Assembly: GCA_022511055.1 (NCBI GenBank)
Contig: JAFLSH010000142.1
Location: forward strand, 1-7,787
DNA length: 7,787 bases
Direction: 5' to 3'
Source of the DNA: Prevotella sp.
Lineage (GTDB): Bacteria; Bacteroidota; Bacteroidia; Bacteroidales; Bacteroidaceae
Made by a program: the position numbers and the translations under genes. This document shows, piece by piece, positions 1 through 6,828 of this stretch. A model generated the notes under the pieces. It was not told the origin of the DNA. It saw only the letters and a program-made list of their open reading frames with translations, and did not search any database. The first letter of the stretch is position 1. Every line of letters starts with the position of its first letter.

Positions 1-3000
1 CCGCCACCTCCGGGTCCGCCACCACGGCCGCCGCGCCCTCCGAAGCCTTCGCCGCCAAACCCTTCTCCACCACGGCCACCGTTGTTACCGCCACCACCAA
101 ACAGATTCAGTCGATAGCTCACGTGAAGCATGGCATAGCTGGTAATGGCGTTCACTTCCCGGTCAGTCCATCCGTTGGCGTTCACCTGTCGGCTGAAGTT
201 GGTCTGCTCATGGAGAATGTCGTACCATTGCAGCATGACCGTCAGCTTCTTTCCGCGCAGAAATCCGTGGGAGAGCTGGGCGTTCCAGATAAGCTCGTTG
301 GTGTTGAGTGACTGGTCGCTATAGCCGCGCTTGCTGTAAATGTGAATGTCGGTTGAGAGGTTTGTACCCCAGGGGAAGGTTATCTTTGTGTTGCCGCCAT
401 AGTTGAAGTTCCATGTTGTCAGATTGTTAGATGCCTGCAACTTGTTCTGGGTGTGGGCGTAGGTAGTGTTGGCGTTAAGGGAGAAGCTAATCCAGCTGTT
501 ACGGAAACTGAGCGACAGCGAAGGCGAGAGGTTATAGGTATGGGTGATATTGCGGTCAGGTATAGCCGTCTGGTTAAGGTTGACATAGCCCACGTGATGG
601 TTGTAGTTACCATTGATGGAGCCGCTGATATCCCACTTGTTGAGCGTGTCCAAAGCCACGTTGAAGGTCATGCCGCCGCCGGCACTCCAGTTGCCGTTGA
701 TGTTCTCTGGCCGGGAGATGCGGCCGCCCGTTGTCTCGTTATAGGTAACCACGTTTCCAATGCTGTTGGTGGTGCGCTGGAATCGGCCGTTGGCATTGAA
801 GCTCCAGTGGCGTTGAGCCTTTGGCACTTGAAAACCGAGACTGTCCTCAACAAACGTTGGGGTGCGCTGTTTCTGGAAATTAGCCGAGAGGTTTGATGTG
901 AATGAGGGCTTCAGGCCCGGATTACCCATCGTGATGTTTAATGGGTTGGTGTCATCGTAGATATCGAGCAGCTGGGTGATGCTGGGCTGCTGAGACTGTC
1001 CACGGAACTGCACTTGAAGGTTGGTCTGCTGATTGTAGCGGTAGCGCAGATTCAATGTTGGCGATACGTTAGTCACGGTGCGAACAGTGTCCACTGGCCG
1101 CCCTAAGTATTGCTGAATGTAGTGCGAGCGCTGCGGTTGCGCCGTCACGCCAACGTTCATGCTGTATTTCTCACGTACAAATCGGAGCTGTACCTCGGCG
1201 TTGTGTCCATATTCTGTGCGCTCGGAATAGCGGCTTAGCGAATCACTCAGATAACTCTCGTAGGGGTTGTCCAGATAGCCAAACAAGCGAGTCCATTCGC
1301 GGTAGTTGTTCAGCACATCAAGGAAAGCCTCGTTTGTGTAGTCAGGGAAATCGTAGGTCGAAGGGTCGCTCTTCTGATGACTATAGTTGTAGCGATAGTT
1401 CAGCTGGAGAAACAAACCTTGTGCCCCTACGCCTCGCCTGCCACGGTTGTTTCGGCCAAATGGCCCCCGCTGGCGGCTGGCCATAGTGTCTTCCGGCTCA
1501 GGTTTGGGCATGAAGCGTAACAAGGGTTCTGTGTAGGTTACGCCAAGCGAATAGCTGAAATTGTCTGATGGAGACTGGGTATAGCGGTTTGTCTGATAGG
1601 TCGAGTCGTTGCCTTGCTGATTCATGGTCTGAAAAAGCCTGACATTGGAAAGGTTGGCATTGCGATTCTGTCCGTCGCGATAGTTGATATTGCCATTCAA
1701 AGACACATTGCGGCCTTTGTTGCCGAAGCGCCGGAAGAGTTGTAGCTGTGAGCTTACGTTCTTGTTAGTGTTGTAGCCCATCGACTTGTTTTGTCGGCCG
1801 TTGACTATTAATCCCAGCGAGTCCATTTCCTCCAGACCCTCTGCGCTCAGCGGGTTGGTAACGTAATTGAAAGGGTCGGCGTTGAACGAAGCAGAGGTCG
1901 AACTGCTCCGGCTGTCGCCAACACCGAAACTGGCGTTAGGGCGGAATGAGAGCGTGGTTACTGAGTCAATGGTCCATTGCAAGTTCATGTTGCCGGTCCA
2001 GTTGTTATTGCGCGAATAGCTCTGGCTGATGCTGTTCGAGAATGCGCCGCCACGTGTGTTGACAAAGTTCTCTGACCCTGTGCGATTCCAGTTGTCAGCA
2101 TCCCTGCGGTCCCATGTCACGCGGCCACTGACTTTCAAATCCTTGTTGTTCTCATAACTTATGTCTAACGCCGCCGTCTTAGTGTTGCGCTGGCCGTCAT
2201 TGTTACCACGGCCACGCCCGCCTCGGCCGGAGAAATTGCGGTCGTTCACATTGTTGGCATTGCCCATGATAGTATAGCGCACAGCGCCGAATAACTTCAT
2301 GGCCGTCAGACGAATGCCGTAACGGTCGTCAGTACCATAGCCTATATCCGGGTTGGCTTGCAGACCTTTGCGCGCGCTTCGCTTGGTGACAAACTCCAGT
2401 ACAAAGTCGTCGTTGCCGTCGTCAAGACCCGTCATGCGGCTCAGGTCGCTCTTTTCATCGTAGGCTTTTACTTGGTCAATCACGTAAGATGGCAAGTTTT
2501 TCATTACTGCCTCGGTATTGCCGGTCATGAAGTCTCGCCCATCCATCTTGAACTTTCTGACACTTTTGCCGTTGATGGTAATACCGCCGTTGTCGTCAAT
2601 CTTTGCGCCAGGTAATGCCTCGACCAGCGCCTCAATGACTGACCCTTCTGGTACGCGGAACGCGTCTGCGTTATAGACCACCGTGTCGTCCTTGATAACC
2701 ATCTTTGGTATATTGGCAGTTACCACAGCCTCTGCCAGCTGCACTGCATCAGACTCCATCTTGATGTCGCCTAACGGCAAGTCGCGCCCAGAAACTTTTG
2801 TCAGTGAACGGCCTATGGTGGAATAACCCAAGTAGCTGACTTTCAGATAGTAATTGCCTGAATTTAATCCGTTGAAGCTGAAACGCCCACGGGCATCAGA
2901 AAAAGCACCCGTTACAAATACGGTATCACGCTGAGTACCTATGCGATAAAGCTGCAATGTAGTTTTCTCTAACGCCTCTCCGTTGTCCTTGTCGATGACT

Positions 3001-3098
3001 CGCCCTGAGATGGAATTACCTTGTGCCATTGTTTGAGCGGTGCCCATCAGGCACATCAACAGCACCACCAAGAGTGTTTTATGTCTATAAAATACCAC
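1..3098 (-). CDS. Outer-membrane beta-barrel / TonB-receptor-like protein, C-terminus cut by window edge
   Basis: A single uninterrupted frame of 1032 complete codons runs off the left edge. The GTG start at 3096-3098 gives a textbook signal peptide: basic start (YRHK), hydrophobic core at residues 9-18, likely cleavage after TMA at 25. The next in-frame ATG (3054-3056) would remove the basic n-region, and an upstream stop lies at 3150-3152. Residues 28-115 form a carboxypeptidase-regulatory-like beta-sandwich (SGRVIDKDNGEAL, LKVSYLGY), followed by a plug-like segment to about 215 (YNADAF, LPGAKIDDNGGITING, FKMDGRDF). The rest is amphipathic barrel strands rich in N, S, Y and T, with no internal stop, ending in SYRLNLF (F1000). 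This fits the 'outer membrane beta-barrel protein' (OMP_b-brl_3-like) group rather than SusC; no SusD partner and no clear TonB box are visible. A tail of at least 32 residues, 22 of them glycine, follows the last strand. Substrate unknown. Confident in the family, not in a transport role. Confidence 0.9.
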   Translation of the reverse strand, partial: MVFYRHKTLLVVLLMCLMGTAQTMAQGNSISGRVIDKDNGEALEKTTLQLYRIGTQRDTVFVTGAFSDARGRFSFNGLNSGNYYLKVSYLGYSTIGRSLTKVSGRDLPLGDIKMESDAVQLAEAVVTANIPKMVIKDDTVVYNADAFRVPEGSVIEALVEALPGAKIDDNGGITINGKSVRKFKMDGRDFMTGNTEAVMKNLPSYVIDQVKAYDEKSDLSRMTGLDDGNDDFVLEFVTKRSARKGLQANPDIGYGTDDRYGIRLTAMKLFGAVRYTIMGNANNVNDRNFSGRGGRGRGNNDGQRNTKTAALDISYENNKDLKVSGRVTWDRRDADNWNRTGSENFVNTRGGAFSNSISQSYSRNNNWTGNMNLQWTIDSVTTLSFRPNASFGVGDSRSSSTSASFNADPFNYVTNPLSAEGLEEMDSLGLIVNGRQNKSMGYNTNKNVSSQLQLFRRFGNKGRNVSLNGNINYRDGQNRNANLSNVRLFQTMNQQGNDSTYQTNRYTQSPSDNFSYSLGVTYTEPLLRFMPKPEPEDTMASRQRGPFGRNNRGRRGVGAQGLFLQLNYRYNYSHQKSDPSTYDFPDYTNEAFLDVLNNYREWTRLFGYLDNPYESYLSDSLSRYSERTEYGHNAEVQLRFVREKYSMNVGVTAQPQRSHYIQQYLGRPVDTVRTVTNVSPTLNLRYRYNQQTNLQVQFRGQSQQPSITQLLDIYDDTNPLNITMGNPGLKPSFTSNLSANFQKQRTPTFVEDSLGFQVPKAQRHWSFNANGRFQRTTNSIGNVVTYNETTGGRISRPENINGNWSAGGGMTFNVALDTLNKWDISGSINGNYNHHVGYVNLNQTAIPDRNITHTYNLSPSLSLSFRNSWISFSLNANTTYAHTQNKLQASNNLTTWNFNYGGNTKITFPWGTNLSTDIHIYSKRGYSDQSLNTNELIWNAQLSHGFLRGKKLTVMLQWYDILHEQTNFSRQVNANGWTDREVNAITSYAMLHVSYRLNLFGGGGNNGGRGGEGFGGEGFGGRGGRGGGPGGG

Positions 3099-3125
3099 GC
3101 TATAACAAAAAAGATGAATTAATAA

Positions 3126-3160
3126 TTGTCTATTTGACAACCCAAAAGTTTAATTGTCAA
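3126..3160. promoter_or_regulatory. Cluster of TTGTC/GACAA inverted repeats upstream of the receptor gene
   Basis: TTGTC (3126-3130), GACAA (3136-3140) and TTGTC (3154-3158) alternate. The outer pair forms a perfect 7-bp inverted repeat, TTGACAA (3134-3140) and TTGTCAA (3154-3160), with a 13-nt spacer. The inner pair forms a 5-bp repeat with a 5-nt loop. The cluster lies 28-62 nt upstream of the receptor's GTG, where an operator or mRNA-leader hairpin could act. I found no convincing TAnnTTTG promoter for the receptor here. Function is inferred from symmetry and position only; the sequence is AT-rich and chance is possible. Confidence 0.35.
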
Positions 3161-3218
3161 GTTTCATTCCCCCGTTTTTTTGTTTTTTAACATGAAAAGT
3201 GCGCAAATCATGAGCTGA

Positions 3219-3243
3219 TTGACGAATAATTTTTGTACCTTTG
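3219..3243 (+). promoter_or_regulatory. Bacteroidota-type promoter for the structured RNA
   Basis: TACCTTTG at 3236-3243 matches the phylum's -7 consensus TAnnTTTG exactly. A TTG at 3219-3221 may serve as the upstream element, but its 14-nt spacing is shorter than the usual 19-21, so the -33 part is weak. Transcription would start near 3248-3251, about 10 nt before the closing helix of the RNA. No other good promoter was seen between here and ribE. Confidence 0.7.
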
Positions 3244-3248
3244 CACCC

Positions 3249-3450
3249 ATAACAGCATAGGGGCGTACCTGATAGATCGGGATACTCTACAATAAACAAA
3301 AACATCGGGCTGATTTCTCTTGCCAATGGCGGGCCATGTTTACCCTGAAAAGGGGAGCTTTAAAAGCCGGTGGATTACAAAAGCGGAGAACACCCATATC
3401 GTGTGAAACAGGAGTTTTCACCAAATCATCGGTACGCCCTTTTTCTTTTT
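3249..3450 (+). ncRNA. Structured RNA, 6S-like architecture (or ribE leader), with intrinsic terminator
   Basis: The segment starts just after a strong -7 element and ends in a U-rich tract. Its ends pair perfectly: GGGCGTACC (3261-3269) with GGTACGCCC (3431-3439), extended by 3259-3260 with 3440-3441, by TGAT (3270-3273) with ATCA (3425-3428), and, after small internal loops, by 3279-3288 with 3411-3422. A central open region follows: 3289-3314 is A-rich and unpaired; 3391-3410 holds a small ACAC/GTGT hairpin (3390-3393 with 3401-3404). An apical stem pairs TTCTCT (3315-3320) with GGAGAA (3385-3390). It encloses a CCCT-GAAA-AGGG tetraloop hairpin (3343-3354). Closing stem, central bubble, apical stem and ~190-200 nt length match 6S RNA, which mimics an open promoter and binds RNA polymerase; a relation to the Bacteroidales-1 RNA family is possible. 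The conserved core blocks of the FMN riboswitch are absent. Structure is seen by eye; identity is inferred. Confidence 0.65.
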
Positions 3451-3452
3451 TT
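3431..3452 (+). terminator. Intrinsic terminator of the structured RNA
   Basis: The 3' arm of the closing helix (GGTACGCCC, 3431-3439) is followed at once by 13 bases that are all T except one C (3440-3452). The 5' arm lies about 165 nt upstream, so the whole RNA is the loop of the terminator helix, as occurs in other end-paired small RNAs. It lies 27 nt before the ribE ATG, so ribE would need read-through or a promoter I cannot see. Confidence 0.65.
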
Positions 3453-3479
3453 AAATAATTGATAAAATTCTGCACTCAA

Positions 3480-4079
3480 ATGTTTTCTGGAATCATTGAA
3501 GAATTTGCTACCGTTGTGGCTCTCACGAAAGACCGCGAGAATATAGACCTCACATTGACCTGCTCATTTGTCAGCGAACTGAGCATCGACCAGAGTGTCG
3601 CTCATAATGGCGTGTGCCTTACGGTCGTTGCAATTGATGGCGATAATTATACGGTTACTGCCATGAAAGAGACCTTAGACCGCTCAAACCTTGGTCTGCT
3701 CAAGGTGGGCGATAAAGTCAATGTTGAGCGTTCCATGCTGATGAACGGGCGGCTGGATGGCCACATTGTGCAAGGACACGTAGACCAGACTGCCCGTTGC
3801 ACTGCGATGGAAGATGCCAATGGCTCCACTTATTTTACGTTTGAATATGCAGAAGACCGTGAGATGGCACGGCGCGGATATTTTACCGTTGACAAAGGGT
3901 CAGTTACTGTCAACGGCGTTTCGCTGACTGTATGTAATCCCACGTTGAACAGTTTTCAGGTAGCCATCATTCCCTACACTATGGAGCATACTAATTTCTG
4001 CGACATTAAGGTTGGTACTGTTGTCAATCTGGAGTTTGATATTTTGGGTAAATACATTGCCCGGCTACAGCAATTATAG
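3480..4079 (+). CDS. ribE: Riboflavin synthase (alpha subunit)
   Basis: Catalyses the dismutation of two 6,7-dimethyl-8-ribityllumazine molecules into riboflavin and the ribityl pyrimidine, the last step of riboflavin synthesis, in the cytoplasm. The 199-residue product is normal length and has the two tandem lumazine-binding barrels. N-barrel: MFSGIIEE start, SVAHNGVCLTV at 39-49, DGHIVQGHVD at 93-102. C-barrel: KGSVTVNGVSLTV at 139-151, IPYTMEHTNF, LEFDILGKYIAR near the end. Residues equivalent to the important E. coli F2, C48, K137 and S146 are F2, C46, K139 and S148. An ATG at 3459 is in frame, but the family begins at MF(S/T)GIIEE, so 3480 is chosen. No Shine-Dalgarno is visible, normal for the phylum. 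It lies directly downstream of the structured RNA and its terminator; no other riboflavin gene is adjacent. Identification is firm. Confidence 0.97.
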   Translation: MFSGIIEEFATVVALTKDRENIDLTLTCSFVSELSIDQSVAHNGVCLTVVAIDGDNYTVTAMKETLDRSNLGLLKVGDKVNVERSMLMNGRLDGHIVQGHVDQTARCTAMEDANGSTYFTFEYAEDREMARRGYFTVDKGSVTVNGVSLTVCNPTLNSFQVAIIPYTMEHTNFCDIKVGTVVNLEFDILGKYIARLQQL

Positions 4080-4138
4080 GCAAGAAAGGTCAGTTCCGTT
4101 AATGATTCTTGGCAGAGCGTGAAGAGCAGACGTATGTA

Positions 4139-6730
4139 TTATCGTTTGCTTCTGGTAATCATCGTGCGCACTTTATTGTTATACTTTGTGGCGGCCATCA
4201 GTTGTTCAATGGTCAGGTGCATACGCCATTGCCAACGGTTGTAAGGGTCGTTGGGCGTGTTGATGCGTTCTTCGCGCGGGTTGGCAGCCCTTAGCTCGCC
4301 ATCCATGGAAAGCCAGTCTTGTAGTGACAGTAGGCAAAGCATGGAAGGGCAATACAGATGGCGGGCAATGATTTCCTCAGCCAGATGAGCGGGTAGTTGT
4401 TCTGGGGCACGGCCTTGCTTCTGCAACATGGTGACGTAATAGCGCTGTGTACGCTCTGGACTCTCTGCCCACCATAGGCGCAGGGAAGGCATGTCATGGG
4501 TACTGATGGTGCATACGGAGCGATAGGGATTACCATCAAGATGAGTAAACTCATAGTTTGTTTGCTTAGGCAGGCTTTGCACCTCTAAGGTCAGTATGCG
4601 CTGTTGGTCAAGCACAGGCGCTACGCAGTCAGGCAGCAGGCCAAGGTCTTCTGCACAGCAAAGCATGTCTGAATTGTCGAAAACATCAGATAGCCGCTGT
4701 GTGGCCAGCTTTCCCCAGAAAAAATTGTGGCGCTGAAAGAAATAGTGATTGTAAAGCCGCATGAATGCTTCACGCTCCTCTGCCGGTAAAGCCTCGAAAA
4801 CCGAATCCTGGTAGATTGCAAACCGCGGATGGTACATATCTGGTTGCCGGTTGTCTTCAAGAAACAGCACATTGCAGACCAGCCGCATCAGGCCGTCACG
4901 TATCCACAGGCTGTTTTCGTCAGTAAGTCCTTCAAAGTGGTTTTGTATCTGTCGCTGTGTGGCAAATTCTGGTTTCAAGCTGTAAAGACCGTACTTGCCA
5001 TTGTCCAGAAAATGGTCACGTACGTATTGGCTATGAATGCCAAACAGACGGTCGATAACGCGGTTGTCGACAAAGGGGCGTGTCATAAAGTCTTTGCGGA
5101 ACGGCAATCCAAAATACTCAATCTCCCCGACCGTCAGTGGCAGCGAAGGCGAGAAATGTCCCAATAGTCCGTACAACGAATTGACAGGGATTTCCCATAA
5201 ACGGAAGAATGCCAGCACATGGTCTATGCGCAAAGCATCGAAATACTGTGCCATCCATCGCAGTCGCCTGCGCAGCCACACTACCAGATGGTCACTCCAT
5301 TCGTAGGTGGGGAATCCCCAGTTCTGTCCTTGTGGCTGCTGGGCGCTGGGTATAGCACCGGCTTGCGCTTCCAGATGGAACAGATTGGGGTGGAACATGG
5401 TTTCTGCACTCTCACGGTTAACGCCTATTGGCAAGTCACCCTTCAGGCTTACACCATGCTGCCGGGCATAGTCGGCAGCTGCTTTCAGCTGGCAATGCAG
5501 CTGATATTGCACGAAATAGACGAGCGATGTATTTTCTGGCTGCCGCCAACGGGCGTAGTCGTCAAGCCAATCTTGGTTTTCGGTGTACCATGTTTTAAAT
5601 CCATCAGACTCAAGCACGCGTTGCCCGCATTCCTTGAATGCTTCAGCAACATAGTCGCGCTTCACGCGCTCCACAGCCTCATAGTCGCTAATCTTCAGGG
5701 CATTCAATTCACGCCGGCGGCGGTGGAAGGCGGTCATCAGCTTCTTGTCGCCAAGAGCCCCCAACTGCTCCAAGTCCAGATAGTGGGGGTGCAGAGCAAA
5801 GCACGAAGTAATGTTATACGGATGGGAGTTCGCCCATGACCCGTCAGTCGTTGTGTCATTGACAGGTAGCAGCTGAATGATTTTCTGTCCAGTGAGTACT
5901 GCCCAGTCAACCAATTGTTTCAAGTCGCCAAAATCTCCGACACCATAGGACCGCTCGCTGCGCAGGGCAAACACGGGCACGACTACTCCAGCGCAACGCC
6001 AGCTCTTCTCACACAACCGCAGGGGCTCGCCGTATGCCACCCAGACTTGCCCATCGGCTATTTCGTTGTGCCAAATCCTGTTGTCGCCCTCTTCCCATGC
6101 TATCAGTTCGTGTGTCTGGTTGTCCGTGACGACATATTTGTATTCCATGGCTCCCTCCGTTGCCTCGACACTGACGGAAAGCATCCAGTCGTGTCCGCCG
6201 ATAGGCGTCATTTGCAGATAGCGGGCGGGATTCCAACACCCCAGGGCGGGGTGGCTTCCAATGAGTGCCACCGACTGGCCTTCCAGCAGTTGGGGCGCTG
6301 AGACACGGAAAAGGATTGTCTTCCGATAGAGTGGCATGCGCAGCGGCCTGACTTCACCTTTGTCGGCAAATCGCATGGTAGTTGCGTAGGCGGCACTGTA
6401 AAGGTGATGGTTTAAGGGCTTGTCGCGCCACATATCAGCAAAGAGGTAGTTTTTGGAACTGTCAAAAGAGTAGTAACGCGGAATGGCGTTCCACTCTCGG
6501 CGCAACACCTCGCCTTCAGCATCCTCAACCTGATAATAGTACACAATAGCCGTGACAGGATGCTGACGACTTTCGATAACGGCTGTCTCCACTGTCCACT
6601 GTTGTCCATCATCAGTCAGCATGGTCAGGTTTTGCTGCCGCTCCGTGCTGTATTGACTGACGTACTTCAGCACAACGTGCAGGCTCTGCCCCCACTCTGT
6701 AGCGTATTGTATCGTAAACTTCAACTTCAT
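4139..6730 (-). CDS. malQ: 4-alpha-glucanotransferase (amylomaltase), two CBM20 domains, DPE2-like
   Basis: A cytoplasmic GH77 disproportionating enzyme that moves glucosyl units between maltose or maltodextrins and longer glucans. The 863-residue protein has two N-terminal starch-binding CBM20 modules (about 1-105 and 137-233; the second has ALIGSHPALGCWNP, YKYV, WEEGDNRIW), then the GH77 barrel from about 248 (PVFALRSERSYGVGDFGDL). Predicted catalytic residues are the nucleophile D503 (ALRIDH), acid/base E694 (AEDLG) and D746 (STHDM). E-to-D spacing (52) equals that of E. coli MalQ, but D503 to E694 is 191 rather than about 48, an insertion of roughly 143 residues like that of plant cytosolic DPE2. 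The frame is open upstream to an ATG at 6841, but the -7 element at 6750-6757 lies inside that extension and homology begins at MKLKFTIQY, so the start at 6730 is chosen. Convergent with ribE (59-nt gap, no clear terminator); divergent from mltG. No secretion signal. Confidence 0.95.
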   Translation of the reverse strand: MKLKFTIQYATEWGQSLHVVLKYVSQYSTERQQNLTMLTDDGQQWTVETAVIESRQHPVTAIVYYYQVEDAEGEVLRREWNAIPRYYSFDSSKNYLFADMWRDKPLNHHLYSAAYATTMRFADKGEVRPLRMPLYRKTILFRVSAPQLLEGQSVALIGSHPALGCWNPARYLQMTPIGGHDWMLSVSVEATEGAMEYKYVVTDNQTHELIAWEEGDNRIWHNEIADGQVWVAYGEPLRLCEKSWRCAGVVVPVFALRSERSYGVGDFGDLKQLVDWAVLTGQKIIQLLPVNDTTTDGSWANSHPYNITSCFALHPHYLDLEQLGALGDKKLMTAFHRRRRELNALKISDYEAVERVKRDYVAEAFKECGQRVLESDGFKTWYTENQDWLDDYARWRQPENTSLVYFVQYQLHCQLKAAADYARQHGVSLKGDLPIGVNRESAETMFHPNLFHLEAQAGAIPSAQQPQGQNWGFPTYEWSDHLVVWLRRRLRWMAQYFDALRIDHVLAFFRLWEIPVNSLYGLLGHFSPSLPLTVGEIEYFGLPFRKDFMTRPFVDNRVIDRLFGIHSQYVRDHFLDNGKYGLYSLKPEFATQRQIQNHFEGLTDENSLWIRDGLMRLVCNVLFLEDNRQPDMYHPRFAIYQDSVFEALPAEEREAFMRLYNHYFFQRHNFFWGKLATQRLSDVFDNSDMLCCAEDLGLLPDCVAPVLDQQRILTLEVQSLPKQTNYEFTHLDGNPYRSVCTISTHDMPSLRLWWAESPERTQRYYVTMLQKQGRAPEQLPAHLAEEIIARHLYCPSMLCLLSLQDWLSMDGELRAANPREERINTPNDPYNRWQWRMHLTIEQLMAATKYNNKVRTMITRSKR

Positions 6731-6749
6731 ATCAGGCTCTTTCTGTTTG

Positions 6750-6757
6750 CAAAGATA
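6750..6757 (-). promoter_or_regulatory. Bacteroidota -7 promoter element for malQ
   Basis: On the minus strand this reads TATCTTTG, an exact TAnnTTTG match, 19 nt from the malQ ATG. The predicted transcript starts near 6743, giving a leader of about 13 nt. No strong -33 TTTG is visible about 20 nt upstream, only a T-run. The element also decides the malQ start codon, since upstream ATGs would not be transcribed from it. Confidence 0.7.
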
Positions 6758-6820
6758 CCATTTTTTTATGATAAGAACGAAAAAAGCCTTCTTTTTCACA
6801 TTTCTATTACTTTTATTTAG

Positions 6821-6828
6821 TAACTTTG
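6821..6828 (+). promoter_or_regulatory. Bacteroidota -7 promoter element for mltG
   Basis: TAACTTTG matches TAnnTTTG exactly, 24 nt before the mltG ATG, in a very AT-rich stretch. The predicted start is near 6834-6836, giving a leader under 20 nt. TTTC at 6801-6804 may be a poor -33 element at about the right spacing. It is 63 bp from, and diverges from, the malQ -7 element, so the two promoters do not overlap. Confidence 0.7.

Noticed and set aside
453..896. A 147-codon plus-strand frame opposite the receptor gene.
   Set aside because: It is a shadow of the receptor's coding strand; the minus-strand frame there is continuous and reads as barrel sequence.
3259..3441. FMN riboswitch upstream of ribE.
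   Set aside because: Position fits, but the conserved FMN-aptamer blocks (such as the ACCGGCGGT and GCCCGCGA type segments) are absent, and the end-to-end helix is longer and encloses more sequence than that aptamer.
3336..3458. A 40-codon reading frame starting MFTLKRGAL on the plus strand inside the structured RNA.
   Set aside because: It overlaps the paired stems and reads through the terminator U-tract (ending PFSFFK), as expected of a chance frame over a structured RNA. No start signal or domain is visible. A synonymous-substitution test in relatives would settle it.
3287..3475. A 62-codon minus-strand frame opposite the structured RNA.
   Set aside because: It is antisense to the RNA with no promoter or recognisable protein; its first residues come from the complement of the terminator tract.
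3459..3479. Upstream in-frame ATG for ribE adding seven residues (MIKFCTQ).
   Set aside because: Riboflavin synthases start at MF(S/T)GII with F2 functionally important; the ATG at 3459 is also almost on top of the terminator tract.
4081..4111. Possible bidirectional terminator between ribE and malQ.
   Set aside because: The stem is only 6 bp with a 19-nt loop and no T-run on either strand.
5219..5839. A 206-codon plus-strand frame opposite malQ.
   Set aside because: It is antisense to conserved GH77 sequence including the catalytic RIDH region, with no family resemblance or start signal.
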